Source: Rubripirellula amarantea
GTDB taxonomy: Bacteria > Planctomycetota > Planctomycetia > Pirellulales > Pirellulaceae
Reading direction: 5' to 3'
Assembly (NCBI RefSeq): GCF_007859865.1
Contig: NZ_SJPI01000001.1
Span: forward strand, 1,178,001 to 1,242,000
Length of the DNA: 64,000 bases
Both the position numbers and the translations under genes were made by a program. Under the pieces are notes generated by a model. That model worked only from the letters and a program-made list of their open reading frames with translations. It ran no database searches and was not told the DNA's origin. This document shows positions 35,820 through 45,543 of this stretch, one piece after another (within the stretch, counting starts at the first letter, position 1; the number at the start of each line of letters is the position of its first letter).

Positions 35820-36341
35820 ATGATTCTTGTCATCAGTTCATCGCTGCACCCGGATTCTCGCAGCCGAATCCTTGCAAGCGCGTGTATCTCGCGACTTGAA
35901 TCTCTTGGCGAAACGGTTGAAAGCTTTGACCTTTCCCAAACGGCGTTGCCTCAATGCGATGGCATGGCCGCCTATGGCGACGCAAATGTTCAAACGCTCA
36001 CCAGCCTGATCAAGAAAGCTGACGGCATTCTGTTGGCCTCGCCCGTCTATAACTATGACGTTAACTCAGCCGCCAAGAACGCGATCGAGTTGACCGGGAA
36101 AGCATGGACGGGAAAAGTGGTGGGGATGATGTTGGCCGCGGGCGGCCAAGGCAGCTACATGTCGGCCATGGGCTTGGCCAATAGCTTGATGCTCGATTTT
36201 CGATGCGTGATCGTGCCACGCTTCATCTACGCCACCGGCGAATCATTTGAAGGCAACTCGTTAGCGGATGAAATGATCCAAGAGCGCGTCGATACACTGG
36301 TTGCCGAAACCTTGCGACTAGCCAAAGCACTTGCATCATGA
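35820..36341 (+). CDS. NAD(P)H-dependent FMN reductase
   Basis: The 173-residue product has the flavodoxin-like fold of NADPH-dependent FMN reductases: VISSSLHPDSRSRILA for the phosphate of FMN, LASPVYNYDVNSAAKNAIE for the flavin, and GKVVGMMLAAGGQGSYMSAM for the ring. These enzymes reduce FMN, quinones or azo compounds with NAD(P)H in the cytoplasm. The start is the ATG at 35820. The gene overlaps the following O-methyltransferase by 4 bases, so the two are likely made together. A two-gene unit of flavin reductase and catechol-type methyltransferase suggests handling of aromatic or quinone compounds, by inference. Confidence 0.88.
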   Translation: MILVISSSLHPDSRSRILASACISRLESLGETVESFDLSQTALPQCDGMAAYGDANVQTLTSLIKKADGILLASPVYNYDVNSAAKNAIELTGKAWTGKVVGMMLAAGGQGSYMSAMGLANSLMLDFRCVIVPRFIYATGESFEGNSLADEMIQERVDTLVAETLRLAKALAS

Positions 36342-37021
36342 CAGACTCGCCATCGCATCATTCCGAGATCGACAGCGTTCTAAGCAAACTCCTGCTAGCG
36401 ACGTCAAACTCAGCAATCGACTTTGATTCCATCATTGACGCCAATCACAAAGCCGGCTTGCCAGCGATCGACGTTTCTCCGTTGCAGGGAAAGCTACTGC
36501 AACTGCTCGTTCAAATCTCTGCCGCTAAGCGGGTCCTAGAAATTGGAACTCTTGGTGGCTACAGCACCGCGTGGATGGCGACTGGCCTTCCCGAAGGTGG
36601 CAGGGTGACCACGGTCGAAGTCAACGCCACGCACGCGGGGGTTGCCGCGTCAAACTTAAAAGAAGCCGGGTTAGCTGACCGAGTCACGCTTCGCTTGGGA
36701 CAGGCAGCGAAGATTCTCGACGAAATGATCAACGACGATGTCGATCCGTTTGACTTCGTTTTCATCGATGCCGATAAGCCTTCTGGGGTCACCTACTTTG
36801 AAGCTGCGATGAAACTTACACGTCCGGGCAGCGTCGTCGTTTGCGACAACGTGGTGCGATCGGGCCAGATCCTTGACCTGGAAACCGACGATCCCGACGT
36901 GATCGGGACACAACAATTGTTGCGTCGGATTGCCGACGAGCCTCGTGTTTGTGCAACCGCGATCCAGACCGTCGGCCAGAAAGGTCATGACGGGTTTGCG
37001 ATCGTGCGCGTTAACAGCTAA
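36338..37021 (+). CDS. O-methyltransferase, class I SAM-dependent (COMT-like)
   Basis: The 227-residue product has the SAM-binding motif VLEIGTLGGYSTAWMATGL near residue 68, the acidic strand VTTVEVNATHAGVAAS, and the metal-region pattern FVFIDADKPSGVTYFEAA and VVCDNVVRSG. This is the layout of the small cation-dependent O-methyltransferases, which act on catechols, caffeoyl-CoA and related compounds. The bacterial substrate is unknown. It starts in a 4-base overlap with the FMN reductase and ends 27 bases before the end of the convergent nadD gene. The length is normal. Confidence 0.9.
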   Translation: MTDSPSHHSEIDSVLSKLLLATSNSAIDFDSIIDANHKAGLPAIDVSPLQGKLLQLLVQISAAKRVLEIGTLGGYSTAWMATGLPEGGRVTTVEVNATHAGVAASNLKEAGLADRVTLRLGQAAKILDEMINDDVDPFDFVFIDADKPSGVTYFEAAMKLTRPGSVVVCDNVVRSGQILDLETDDPDVIGTQQLLRRIADEPRVCATAIQTVGQKGHDGFAIVRVNS

Positions 37022-37047
37022 CAACAATCCAAGTAGCGGACGACTCG

Positions 37048-37662
37048 CTAACGTTGATAGATCTTGTTTGCGTGAAGGTACGCCTCGACCGCAGCGGGGA
37101 CTTGGTAGCGGATGCTCTTTCCATTCGCCAAGCGATTGCGAACGTCCGTACTGCTCGCTTGGATCAATGGCATGGGCACCACCGAAACAGCGTTTTGATT
37201 CGGTTCGTTGGCATCGACGTACTGATCGACCACACTCACATCGACCACTGGATCGCCCCCTCGCTGAATCACCGCCAGTGTCACCAGTTCCAGCAATCGC
37301 TTCGGCTCACGCCAGCGATCAAATGTTTCGAGCGAATCGCTTCCTATGATGAGAAAGAAGTTATCACCGGGATGCTCTGCGACGAGTTCCGTCATCGTGT
37401 CGACCGTATAGCTCATTTCGCCTCGACGTAGCTCACGCTCGTCTAAGACAAAATGGGAATTTCCCGAGATTGCTAGTCTCACCATCTGCAAACGATCTTC
37501 GTCCGAGGCAATCGGTCCGTTAGTTTTCAGCGGCGACGTGGCAGCAGGTATCCAACGAACTTCGTCAAGCGACAGATGCTCGCGAGCGGCTTCTGCGATC
37601 CAGAGGTGCCCGATATGAACGGGGTCAAACGATCCTCCAAAAACGCCAATTCGTTTGCTCAT
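37048..37662 (-). CDS. nadD: Nicotinate-nucleotide adenylyltransferase
   Basis: The 204-residue product begins MSKRIGVFGGSFDPVHIGH, the nucleotidyltransferase signature with the HxGH motif, and continues with IPAATSPLKTNGP, MSYTVDTMTELV, FFLIIGSDSLETFDRW and the C-terminal ASSTDVRNRLANG, all typical of NadD. It joins ATP and nicotinate mononucleotide to give nicotinate adenine dinucleotide in NAD synthesis. ATG at 37662 is preferred over the ATG 11 codons upstream, because the conserved strand begins three residues later. It stands alone and is divergent from priA. Confidence 0.93.
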   Translation of the reverse strand: MSKRIGVFGGSFDPVHIGHLWIAEAAREHLSLDEVRWIPAATSPLKTNGPIASDEDRLQMVRLAISGNSHFVLDERELRRGEMSYTVDTMTELVAEHPGDNFFLIIGSDSLETFDRWREPKRLLELVTLAVIQRGGDPVVDVSVVDQYVDANEPNQNAVSVVPMPLIQASSTDVRNRLANGKSIRYQVPAAVEAYLHANKIYQR

Positions 37663-37811
37663 CGAAATCTCAAATATCGGACGGAATACCGCCATTGCCT
37701 AGCGGGACGGGTCATTCACTCTATGTCGGACAACCTGATTGACCAGCCTTGTCCTGCCAAGAGCGACAATAGGTTTGGTGGCATTTTTATAGGAATGGTT
37801 CCGAACTAACC

Positions 37812-40256
37812 ATGGTATTCATTATGTTGACAGACGCTTCATCCTCTACTGCCCTGCCCTCCCCCGTTTCACCATCGACACTGCCTACTTCAATGTCCAA
37901 CCCGTTTGACGACATTCCGACCGGCGAAACGAAGGGCAAAACAAAGCAGTCCGAACAAAAAGAAGCCGCACAAGGTGAGCTTTTTGAAACCGCGCCGCCG
38001 CCTTGGGAACTTGCTGTTGCAGACGATGTGGCGATCGCGACCATCGTCTTCAGTGAAGCTCCACACGGCCCCTACGATTATCGCATTCCGGATGACTTGC
38101 GAGAAGATTTGAAGCCGGGAATGCGAGTCAAGGTCCCGTTGGGACATCGCCGCAAAGCGATGATCGGTTGGTGCATTGAAACCAAGATGGGGTCCTCTGC
38201 TTCACGCTCATTGCGTGACGTCGCCGAAGTCCTTGATGATGAACCGCTTTGCGATCCCCCTTTGGTTCGGCTCGTGATGTGGATGAGCCATTATTATCAA
38301 GCCCCTGCGGGTCAGGTTTTTGACACGCTGATTCCCTCGAGTGTCCGTGCCAACGCTGGAACTCGCGAACGAACCTACTACGAATTGACCAACAAGAAGC
38401 TTGACGACGCAACGATCGAATCATTGCCAGCTAAGCAACAGCAAATTATCCGCACCCTGATTGCCGTCGCTCGGCCAATGACCTCGGCGCAAATCATGGT
38501 GGAAGCCGACTGCACGAGCAGTCCCATCAAGACCCTCGAAAAGAAAGGATTGATTTCGTCCGAGAGTCGTCGCGAGATGGCAACCAGCAGTCCGATGCGA
38601 TGGCAGCTCGATGACGGCGAAAAGGAAACCAAGCATGACCTAACCGACGATCAAACCCATGCCTTGGAAAAGATAACGGCGGCAGTTGATTCCGAGGAAG
38701 GAAAGACACTGCTTTTGCATGGTGTTACGGGAAGCGGAAAAACTGAGGTTTACATCCGAGCGATTGAACATGTCGTCAAGTTCGGCCGCAGCGCCATAGT
38801 GCTGGTTCCTGAAATCTCGCTTACTCCGCAAACTCGTGGTCGATTCGAACGTCGTTTTCCTGGTGTCGCTGTGTTGCATTCACAAATGACGCCAGCCGAA
38901 CGCCATTTCCAATGGCAACGGATCCGCCGAGGCGAAGTTCAAGTCGTGATCGGCCCACGCAGCGCTGTGTTCGCGCCGCTGCCGCGATTGGGTTTGATCA
39001 TCCTTGACGAGGAACACGATGGATCCTTCAAACAAGACACCGCGCCTCGCTACCACGCTCGCAAGGTTGCCTTTGCGCGAGCGATGTCTTTAAAGGTTCC
39101 GCTGGTACTGGGCACGGCGACTCCCTCGCTTGAATCATGGCATGCTTGCAACACTGGTCATGCCGAGTTGATTTCGATGCCTTCGCGCGTTGGCAACCGA
39201 CCGATGCCCGATGTGCAACTGGTCGACCTACGTGTACGTGACGACCGAACCAGCGGCGCGATTAGCCGACCGCTTCACAAGGCCGTTCAGGAAACACTCG
39301 ATGACAAAGGCCAAGTCATCTTACTTCTTAATCGACGTGGATTTGCGACAACCATTCAGTGCCCCTCGTGCGGCCATGTGGTTGCTTGCCCTGACTGCGA
39401 CATGCCACTGACGCATCACCGCGATGGTGGCAAAGCCGTCTGCCATTACTGCGACTACACGATTGGTACACCGCCATGGTGCCCCGCGTGTCGCTTTGAT
39501 GGGATACGCTACGGTGGGCTCGGTACACAACGACTTGAAGTAGAAGTCAAAAGTCGTTTCCCCAACGCTCGGGTCGCGAGAATGGACGGAGACACGATGC
39601 GTCGCCCCGGTAGTCACCAAAAAGTGCTCTCGGCATTTCGCAGTGGCGAGATTGACATCTTGCTCGGTACGCAAATGATCGCCAAAGGGCTCGATTTCCC
39701 CAACGTGCTCTTGGTGGGAGTGATCAACGCGGACTCCGCCCTTCACTTCCCTGATTTCCGGGCTGCCGAGCGAACCTTTGGGTTAGTCACCCAGGTTTCC
39801 GGCCGGACCGGTCGTGGCAATCGTGGCGGACGCGTGATTGTGCAAACGTTTTCGCCAGAGCACCCTGCGATCCAAGCCGCGTCCAGACACGATTACGAAC
39901 AATTCGCTCATGACGAAATGAACGCGCGCCGCAAGTTCAATTATCCGCCGCTTGGCAGTGTCGCTCGCATCATTATCCGAGGGACTGTCGAGGATGTAAC
40001 CGAGTCAACCGCCGAGTCGCTGGTGCAACGGTTGGAGCAAGCTCGAGAAAAACTCGGCCATGAAGTTCGCATTCTTGGTCCCGCGCCACCGCCGATGAGC
40101 AAACTGCGAGGTAAGTATCGCTTCCATATCCTGCTGCAAGCCACGGAACCCGGCCCCCTGGGCGACACGATCCGCACCGCCACGGAGAAGTTCGTGATCC
40201 CCGAGAAAGATGATGTGCAGTACGTGGTGGACATCGATCCAATTGACATGTTGTAA
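37812..40256 (+). CDS. priA: Primosomal protein N', replication restart helicase
   Basis: The 814-residue product has all parts of PriA. The N-terminal DNA-binding domain (HGPYDYRIPDDLREDLKPG) is followed by a helicase core with Walker A HGVTGSGKTEVY near residue 303, DEEHDGSFK near 397, and TATPSLESWH. The zinc-binding insertion is at about 516 to 565 (CPSCGHVVACPDCDMPL; CHYCDYTIGTPPWCPAC), and helicase motifs V and VI follow (LLGTQMIAKGLDFPN; QVSGRTGRGNRGG). PriA reloads the replication machine at stalled forks. A 75-residue N-terminal extension rich in Ser, Pro, Lys and Gln precedes the first domain; a later start is possible, but none is better supported. Confidence 0.95.
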   Translation: MVFIMLTDASSSTALPSPVSPSTLPTSMSNPFDDIPTGETKGKTKQSEQKEAAQGELFETAPPPWELAVADDVAIATIVFSEAPHGPYDYRIPDDLREDLKPGMRVKVPLGHRRKAMIGWCIETKMGSSASRSLRDVAEVLDDEPLCDPPLVRLVMWMSHYYQAPAGQVFDTLIPSSVRANAGTRERTYYELTNKKLDDATIESLPAKQQQIIRTLIAVARPMTSAQIMVEADCTSSPIKTLEKKGLISSESRREMATSSPMRWQLDDGEKETKHDLTDDQTHALEKITAAVDSEEGKTLLLHGVTGSGKTEVYIRAIEHVVKFGRSAIVLVPEISLTPQTRGRFERRFPGVAVLHSQMTPAERHFQWQRIRRGEVQVVIGPRSAVFAPLPRLGLIILDEEHDGSFKQDTAPRYHARKVAFARAMSLKVPLVLGTATPSLESWHACNTGHAELISMPSRVGNRPMPDVQLVDLRVRDDRTSGAISRPLHKAVQETLDDKGQVILLLNRRGFATTIQCPSCGHVVACPDCDMPLTHHRDGGKAVCHYCDYTIGTPPWCPACRFDGIRYGGLGTQRLEVEVKSRFPNARVARMDGDTMRRPGSHQKVLSAFRSGEIDILLGTQMIAKGLDFPNVLLVGVINADSALHFPDFRAAERTFGLVTQVSGRTGRGNRGGRVIVQTFSPEHPAIQAASRHDYEQFAHDEMNARRKFNYPPLGSVARIIIRGTVEDVTESTAESLVQRLEQAREKLGHEVRILGPAPPPMSKLRGKYRFHILLQATEPGPLGDTIRTATEKFVIPEKDDVQYVVDIDPIDML

Positions 40257-40359
40257 ACGCACTTTTTCTATCCGAAAAACTCGGGACGACGCGATTTGGC
40301 AAAGTCAGTACACTGCGGCGAGTTCAGCTTGAATCCGCAACGTGTCATTGACCTTTACC

Positions 40360-42339
40360 ATGGCTCCTGAAATTCGTCGTGCCTTCTTTGTCCTTGCTGG
40401 TGTGATCGCAATGGTCATGCTGGTTTGGGCCGCTCGATTTGACCCCATGCCACCGGCCGAGTTCAGCTTTCAAAACGGCACGGACCCTAAAACGCTGGAC
40501 CCCCATCGTGCCACCGGGCAACCCGAGAGTCGCATTATCTTTAATGTTTTCGCGGGGTTGCTTCAGGCGTTACCGATGGGCGAGCCCGACCCCGACACTG
40601 GCGTCCAACCCATGGGGGCGCAGCCAGCGATCGCCAAAAGCTACCAGGTGTCTCCCGACGGCAAAACGTACACCTTCCAGCTCCGTGAAGACGCCGTGTG
40701 GTCTGACGGTGTGCCAATCACGTCTGCGGATTTCGTGTGGTCATGGACGCGAATGTTGCATCCCGAGACGTTGTGTCAGTACGGTTTTCAGCTTTACAGC
40801 CTTCCCCATGCCGAAGCCTACAACACCGGCGAAGTGACGATTGGCGACCGAGTTGAAGTGGAGCTATGGGATCGCCCCGGTGACGTTCCCGGTGGCGACA
40901 GCGACATCAACAACTTCCCTCGTGGAACCATGCGATACGGCACGTTGAAGGACATCATCAAACCGGATGAGCCAGAGCTTCCTGAAACGATGGCGGCCGA
41001 TGATCGTGATCGCAAATTGGCACGATGGAAAGAGGATTGGGTTTTCCGAATCGAACTAGCCAGCGAGTCTGAAGACGGCGAAGTGAATTGGGATGATGTC
41101 GTTGGCACGCAAGACTATTGCCGACATCCACTTACTTCCCAAGCCGCTACCGAAGATACGCAGGCCACCCATGGTGTGCTTATCGCGTTTAATAAACTCG
41201 GTGCCGTCAGGGCTCCAAACGATCATACGTTCATCGTTCAACTCAATGCTCCGGTGCCCTACTTCCCCGATCTATTGGCCTACTATCCAACATTCGCATT
41301 ACCAAAGCACTGCATTGAAGAACACGGTGTTCCGATGTGGACCAAAGCTGAAAACATCGTTTGCAACGGACCGTACAAGGTGGGCGCTAGGCTGCTTCGC
41401 GATCGCGTTCGGCTGGTGAAGAACGAGAAGTACTTTGATGCTGATGAGGTCGCAATCGAAACGATTGATGCCATGTCGACCGAAAGCGGGAATACGGCAT
41501 TGAACATGTACGAAACCGGCCAGATCGATTGGGTCTACGATCCACCTTCGTTGTTACTTGATGAACTTCGAGATCGAGACGACTTCATTCCCGCGCCGAT
41601 GTTGTCGGTCTACTTCTATCGGATCAATACCACTCGCCCACCGATGAACGATGTGCGAGTGCGTCGGGCATTAGCGATGGCAATCAATCGCGATCAAATC
41701 GTTTCGCAAATTACTAAGGCAGGCCAGATCCCCGCCTACACGCTCGTCCCACCCGGAATCGCAGGTTACGAAAGTCCTCCCGGCTTCAAACCCGACATCA
41801 ACGAAGCGAAGCGTCTGCTTTCTGAAGCGGGTTTTCCCGGCGGTCGCGGATTTCCCAAGGTTACGATTCTCTACAACACTCAAAGCATGCACCGCGCGAT
41901 CGCGGAAGTGATCCAGCAACAATTACTCAATACACTGAACATCAAAGTCGAACTGCAAAACATGGAATGGGGCAGTTATCTCGACAAGGTGGATCAACTC
42001 AACTACGACATCGCCCGAGCAGGCTGGGTGGGTGACTTTGCGGATCCCACCACCTTCCTTGACCTGTGGGTTACTGACGGTGCTCAAAACAGCACAGGCT
42101 GGGGAAATGAGAATTTCGATCAACTACTCAAAGACGCTGCCGAAGCCGGTGGCGAGCCTGACAAGCGAATGAAGTTGCTCAGCCAAGCTGAAGCCATTTG
42201 GATTGAAGAGATGCCCGTGATCCCTATGTACTTTTATGTGTCCAAGAACCTTGTCAAACCTTACGTCGAAGGCTTCTCTCCCACGCCCCAGGACCGGCAT
42301 CCGTTTCACTTATTGCGATTGCGAAAGGATGCAAAATGA
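40360..42339 (+). CDS. oppA: Oligopeptide ABC transporter, substrate-binding protein
   Basis: The 659-residue product has an N-terminal membrane or signal segment (residues 8 to 28, FFVLAGVIAMVMLVWAA) and the family-5 solute-binding fold: NGTDPKTLDPHRATGQPES, AIAKSYQVSPDGKTYTFQL, WSDGVPITSADFVWSWTRM and later VRVRRALAMAINRDQI. It binds oligopeptides outside the inner membrane and passes them to the permeases. An extra segment of about 90 residues with acidic blocks (roughly 165 to 255) lies inside the binding protein. No lipobox is seen, so it is probably held by its uncut anchor. ATG at 40360 is chosen over GTG at 40342. It overlaps oppB by 4 bases. Confidence 0.92.
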   Translation: MAPEIRRAFFVLAGVIAMVMLVWAARFDPMPPAEFSFQNGTDPKTLDPHRATGQPESRIIFNVFAGLLQALPMGEPDPDTGVQPMGAQPAIAKSYQVSPDGKTYTFQLREDAVWSDGVPITSADFVWSWTRMLHPETLCQYGFQLYSLPHAEAYNTGEVTIGDRVEVELWDRPGDVPGGDSDINNFPRGTMRYGTLKDIIKPDEPELPETMAADDRDRKLARWKEDWVFRIELASESEDGEVNWDDVVGTQDYCRHPLTSQAATEDTQATHGVLIAFNKLGAVRAPNDHTFIVQLNAPVPYFPDLLAYYPTFALPKHCIEEHGVPMWTKAENIVCNGPYKVGARLLRDRVRLVKNEKYFDADEVAIETIDAMSTESGNTALNMYETGQIDWVYDPPSLLLDELRDRDDFIPAPMLSVYFYRINTTRPPMNDVRVRRALAMAINRDQIVSQITKAGQIPAYTLVPPGIAGYESPPGFKPDINEAKRLLSEAGFPGGRGFPKVTILYNTQSMHRAIAEVIQQQLLNTLNIKVELQNMEWGSYLDKVDQLNYDIARAGWVGDFADPTTFLDLWVTDGAQNSTGWGNENFDQLLKDAAEAGGEPDKRMKLLSQAEAIWIEEMPVIPMYFYVSKNLVKPYVEGFSPTPQDRHPFHLLRLRKDAK

Positions 42340-43265
42340 GTGACGTCTTTTCGTACATCGGCAAACGTTTTCTTTGGATGATCGCCACGGTGTGGTTGGT
42401 TTATACCGTTTCGTTTGCATTGATGCGTTTGGCTCCTGGCGGTCCCTTTAGCGCCGAGCGAAAAGTGCCACCGGCAATCGAACGACAAATGGAAGCTAGG
42501 TTCAATCTCGACGGCACATACGTTGAACAATACTTCGACTACCTCAAAGGAATCTTGACCAAGGGTGACTTAGGTTGGTCGTTGAAGCTGGAAGACTACA
42601 GCGTCAACGAGGTCATCGCACAAGGCTTTCCCATTTCAGTTTCGTTAGCCGTTTTCGCATTGATTTTTGCGGTCGTGTTGGGCGTAACCGCTGGTGTGAT
42701 CTCCGCCGTGTATCGCGGTACGTTCGCCGACACATCCATGATGATTGCAGCCGTGATCGGGATTGCGGTGCCGAACTTCGTGCTGGCCAGCGTCGCTATT
42801 TTGTTATTCGTTTTTGGTATTTCTATCTTTCCAGCCGCAGGCTGGGGAACACTTCAACAGGTCCTCTTACCCGCACTCTGCTTGGGAGCACCTATCGCGG
42901 CATACATCGCTCGGCTATCCCGAACCGGCATGTTGGAATCGCTCTCGCGGGAACACGTGCGAACAGCCTTTGCAAAAGGTTTGCCAAAGTCAACGGTGAT
43001 CTTCAAACACGTTTTGCCTGGGGCGATGCTTCCCGTGGTTTCTTACCTCGGCCCTGCGACCGCGCGAGTCTTGACCGGATCACTGGTGCTTGAACAGATC
43101 TTTGCTTTACCCGGTATGGGCAGCCACTTCATCAACGCCGCGTTGCAACGGGACTATCCGCTCGCGATGGGAATGGTGTTAACGTACACGGTGATCTTGT
43201 TCGTTATGAACAGCCTTGTTGACTTGTCCTACGCCATCATCGACCCCAGGGTGAAACTGCAATGA
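42336..43265 (+). CDS. oppB: Oligopeptide ABC transporter, permease OppB
   Basis: The 309-residue product has six membrane spans and the typical start of DppB/OppB permeases (GKRFLWMIATVWLVYTVSF, then RLAPGGPFSAERKVPP). The EAA loop that contacts the ATPases is near residues 205 to 225 (SREHVRTAFAKGLPKSTVI), and VLTGSLVLEQIFALPGMG follows, as usual. Together with OppC it forms the inner-membrane channel. AAGGA lies 7 bases before its ATG, and it overlaps both neighbours by 4 bases, which fits translational coupling. Length is normal for the family. Confidence 0.95.
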   Translation: MSDVFSYIGKRFLWMIATVWLVYTVSFALMRLAPGGPFSAERKVPPAIERQMEARFNLDGTYVEQYFDYLKGILTKGDLGWSLKLEDYSVNEVIAQGFPISVSLAVFALIFAVVLGVTAGVISAVYRGTFADTSMMIAAVIGIAVPNFVLASVAILLFVFGISIFPAAGWGTLQQVLLPALCLGAPIAAYIARLSRTGMLESLSREHVRTAFAKGLPKSTVIFKHVLPGAMLPVVSYLGPATARVLTGSLVLEQIFALPGMGSHFINAALQRDYPLAMGMVLTYTVILFVMNSLVDLSYAIIDPRVKLQ

Positions 43266-44503
43266 CGCAAACACCCAATTCAACAACAGCGCCACCCAAG
43301 CTAGAAGCGTTGCTCGATCCGTCGCAGCAAGTTCAAGGCGTATCGCTTTGGCAAGATGCTTGGCGACGACTCAAACGCAATCGCATTGCCTACCGTTCGC
43401 TCTATCTGCTGATTGGATTAGCAATCGCAACGCTGCTGACGCCCTTGTTGCCTCTTCAATCGCCCATTGATAAGGATCTCAACAACGGTCAGTTTTTGCC
43501 GCCGACTTTAGCTTCGTCGGTAATGGGCAGCCGTGAAGGATTGAAGTTCGAGAACAATCGGCTGACATCGGAACTCGCCCAGGTCGAATCAGAGATCAAG
43601 AATCTCAAACAACAACTCTCGCAGGCTCAAACGGAGTCCGAGCGGACTGAACTTGAGCAATCCATTACGCAAAAGCAGGTCGTTGAACATCCCTTTAGCC
43701 AGCTTTGGAATAACCTCGGTCCGCTGTCGTGGATGATGTGTCGCGCTCGCGTGGCAATTTTTGGTGACTTTGCAATTCCGTCGATCTTCGGCACCGATCA
43801 ACTCGGTCGCGACGTTCTATCTCGGATCATGTGGGGCGCACGAATCTCATTAACCGTTGGCATTGTCGCAACGCTGGTGAGCCTCGTTATCGGGGTTAGC
43901 TATGGTGCAATCGCCGGTTACTTTGGCGGCTGGATTGACGCGATCATGATGCGGATCGTGGATACTTTGTACTCAGTCCCGTTCATCTTTGTCGTAATTT
44001 TCATCATGACTTTTCTAGGTGAAGACTCCGTCAAAAAGAAACTCGAGTCCTACGGCGTCAGCCAACTGACCGTTTTCTACTTAATCATCGGCGCCATCTA
44101 TTGGCTGACGATGTCCCGTGTCGTTCGGGGTCAGGTGCTTTCACTCAAACACGAACAATTCGTTGAAGCCGCTCGCACGATCGGTGCTTCACCCGCACGA
44201 ATCGTGTTCCGACATTTGGTTCCCAACGTCTTGGGAATCGTAATCGTCTACCTGACATTGACGATTCCAGCCGTGATGCTATTCGAGGCTTTTTTATCGT
44301 TCCTAGGACTGGGCGTTTCGCCGCCGGATGTTTCGTGGGGTTTGATGTTGAAGGATGGCGTGGATGCGTTATCAAGCGTAAAGCTTTTTTGGTGGATGGT
44401 TGTGTTTCCTGGCGCGGCACTCGCGTTGACGCTATTCGCACTTAATTTTCTTGGTGACGGTCTGCGTGATGCGTTGGACCCGAAGATGAAGAACAAGGAT
44501 TGA
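43262..44503 (+). CDS. oppC: Oligopeptide ABC transporter, permease OppC with coiled-coil insertion
   Basis: The 413-residue product is about 100 residues longer than common OppC. The first span (residues 43 to 63, [20 protein letters not shown]) is followed by about 115 extra residues that include a heptad-patterned coiled coil (residues 99 to 135, [18 protein letters not shown]). Then comes the normal permease core with [19 protein letters not shown] and the EAA loop [18 protein letters not shown], ending [14 protein letters not shown]. The insertion must face the periplasm, where it could touch the binding protein or another partner. The gene overlaps oppB by 4 bases and ends 2 bases before oppD. 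Confidence 0.93.
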   Translation: MTQTPNSTTAPPKLEALLDPSQQVQGVSLWQDAWRRLKRNRIAYRSLYLLIGLAIATLLTPLLPLQSPIDKDLNNGQFLPPTLASSVMGSREGLKFENNRLTSELAQVESEIKNLKQQLSQAQTESERTELEQSITQKQVVEHPFSQLWNNLGPLSWMMCRARVAIFGDFAIPSIFGTDQLGRDVLSRIMWGARISLTVGIVATLVSLVIGVSYGAIAGYFGGWIDAIMMRIVDTLYSVPFIFVVIFIMTFLGEDSVKKKLESYGVSQLTVFYLIIGAIYWLTMSRVVRGQVLSLKHEQFVEAARTIGASPARIVFRHLVPNVLGIVIVYLTLTIPAVMLFEAFLSFLGLGVSPPDVSWGLMLKDGVDALSSVKLFWWMVVFPGAALALTLFALNFLGDGLRDALDPKMKNKD

Positions 44504-44505
44504 CC

Positions 44506-45543
44506 ATGAACCGGCCCTTGCTTGAAGTCGACAACCTAGAAGTGTCGTTCCGAACGGACGAAGGATTGGTACGAGCCGTTCGTGGAGTCTCGTTTGACGT
44601 TCATGCTGGCGAAACGCTAGGGATCGTTGGTGAATCCGGTAGCGGAAAATCGGTGACCAACCTAGCAATGATGGGGTTGATTCCTATGCCGCCAGGCAAG
44701 ATCGAGGGCGGAACGGCAATGTTTGATGGAGTCGATCTATTGCGTTCGAGCGAATCCGAGATCCGTAAGATTCGCGGACGCCGTATCGCTATGATCTTTC
44801 AAGATCCAATGACCGCGCTCAATCCGCTCATGACCATCGAACAACAATTGGTGGAAGCACCGCGTTTGCATCTGGGAATGTCTCGCAAAGATGCCAAACG
44901 GCGTGCTGCTGAAATGCTCGATGTTGTCGGTATCGCATCACCTGAAAAACGGATGCGAGACTACCCTCACCAATTCAGTGGTGGCATGCGGCAACGTGTG
45001 ATGATCGCGATGGCGCTTTCGTGCGAGCCGGACTTGCTGATCGCCGATGAACCCACCACCGCGCTTGACGTCACCATCCAGGCTCAGATCCTCGACTTGC
45101 TATCCGAATTACAAGCTCGCAAGGGTACCAGCATTATCCTGATTACGCACGACTTGGGTGTCGTTGCGGGTCATTGTGATCGGGTCTTGGTGATGTATGC
45201 CGGGCGAGTTGTGGAAAAGGCGAGTACGGATGACTTGTTTGCCTCTCCTCGGCATCCTTACACCGCTGGACTACTCGAATCGCTACCACGTTTCGATGAA
45301 ACTCACCGCGAACGATTGTTGGCAATCCCAGGCCAACCACCGGACATGACTAACGTACCCGATGGATGTTCGTTTCGCCCTCGTTGTCCGTATTCGATCG
45401 ACCGATGCTCGGCCGAAGATCCACCACTGATTCCAGTCGGCGGTGATCGTGAATGCGCATGCTTGGTTGATTTGAAAACCGCCATTCGCCACAAGCCGAT
45501 GATTGAAACCGAAAACGCGATCGAGCTGGGGACTGAAGCATGA
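44506..45543 (+). CDS. oppD: Oligopeptide ABC transporter, ATPase OppD
   Basis: The 345-residue ATPase has Walker [10 protein letters not shown], the Q-loop [14 protein letters not shown], signature [15 protein letters not shown], Walker [13 protein letters not shown] and the switch His ([13 protein letters not shown]). The C-terminal OppD/DppD extension with four Cys ([20 protein letters not shown] and CACL) is present, which in this family can bind an iron-sulfur cluster. It powers peptide uptake together with OppF. AAGGA lies 7 bases before the ATG at 44506; a TTG at 44500 overlaps the oppC stop and is less likely. It overlaps oppF by 4 bases. Confidence 0.95.
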   Translation: MNRPLLEVDNLEVSFRTDEGLVRAVRGVSFDVHAGETLGIVGESGSGKSVTNLAMMGLIPMPPGKIEGGTAMFDGVDLLRSSESEIRKIRGRRIAMIFQDPMTALNPLMTIEQQLVEAPRLHLGMSRKDAKRRAAEMLDVVGIASPEKRMRDYPHQFSGGMRQRVMIAMALSCEPDLLIADEPTTALDVTIQAQILDLLSELQARKGTSIILITHDLGVVAGHCDRVLVMYAGRVVEKASTDDLFASPRHPYTAGLLESLPRFDETHRERLLAIPGQPPDMTNVPDGCSFRPRCPYSIDRCSAEDPPLIPVGGDRECACLVDLKTAIRHKPMIETENAIELGTEA

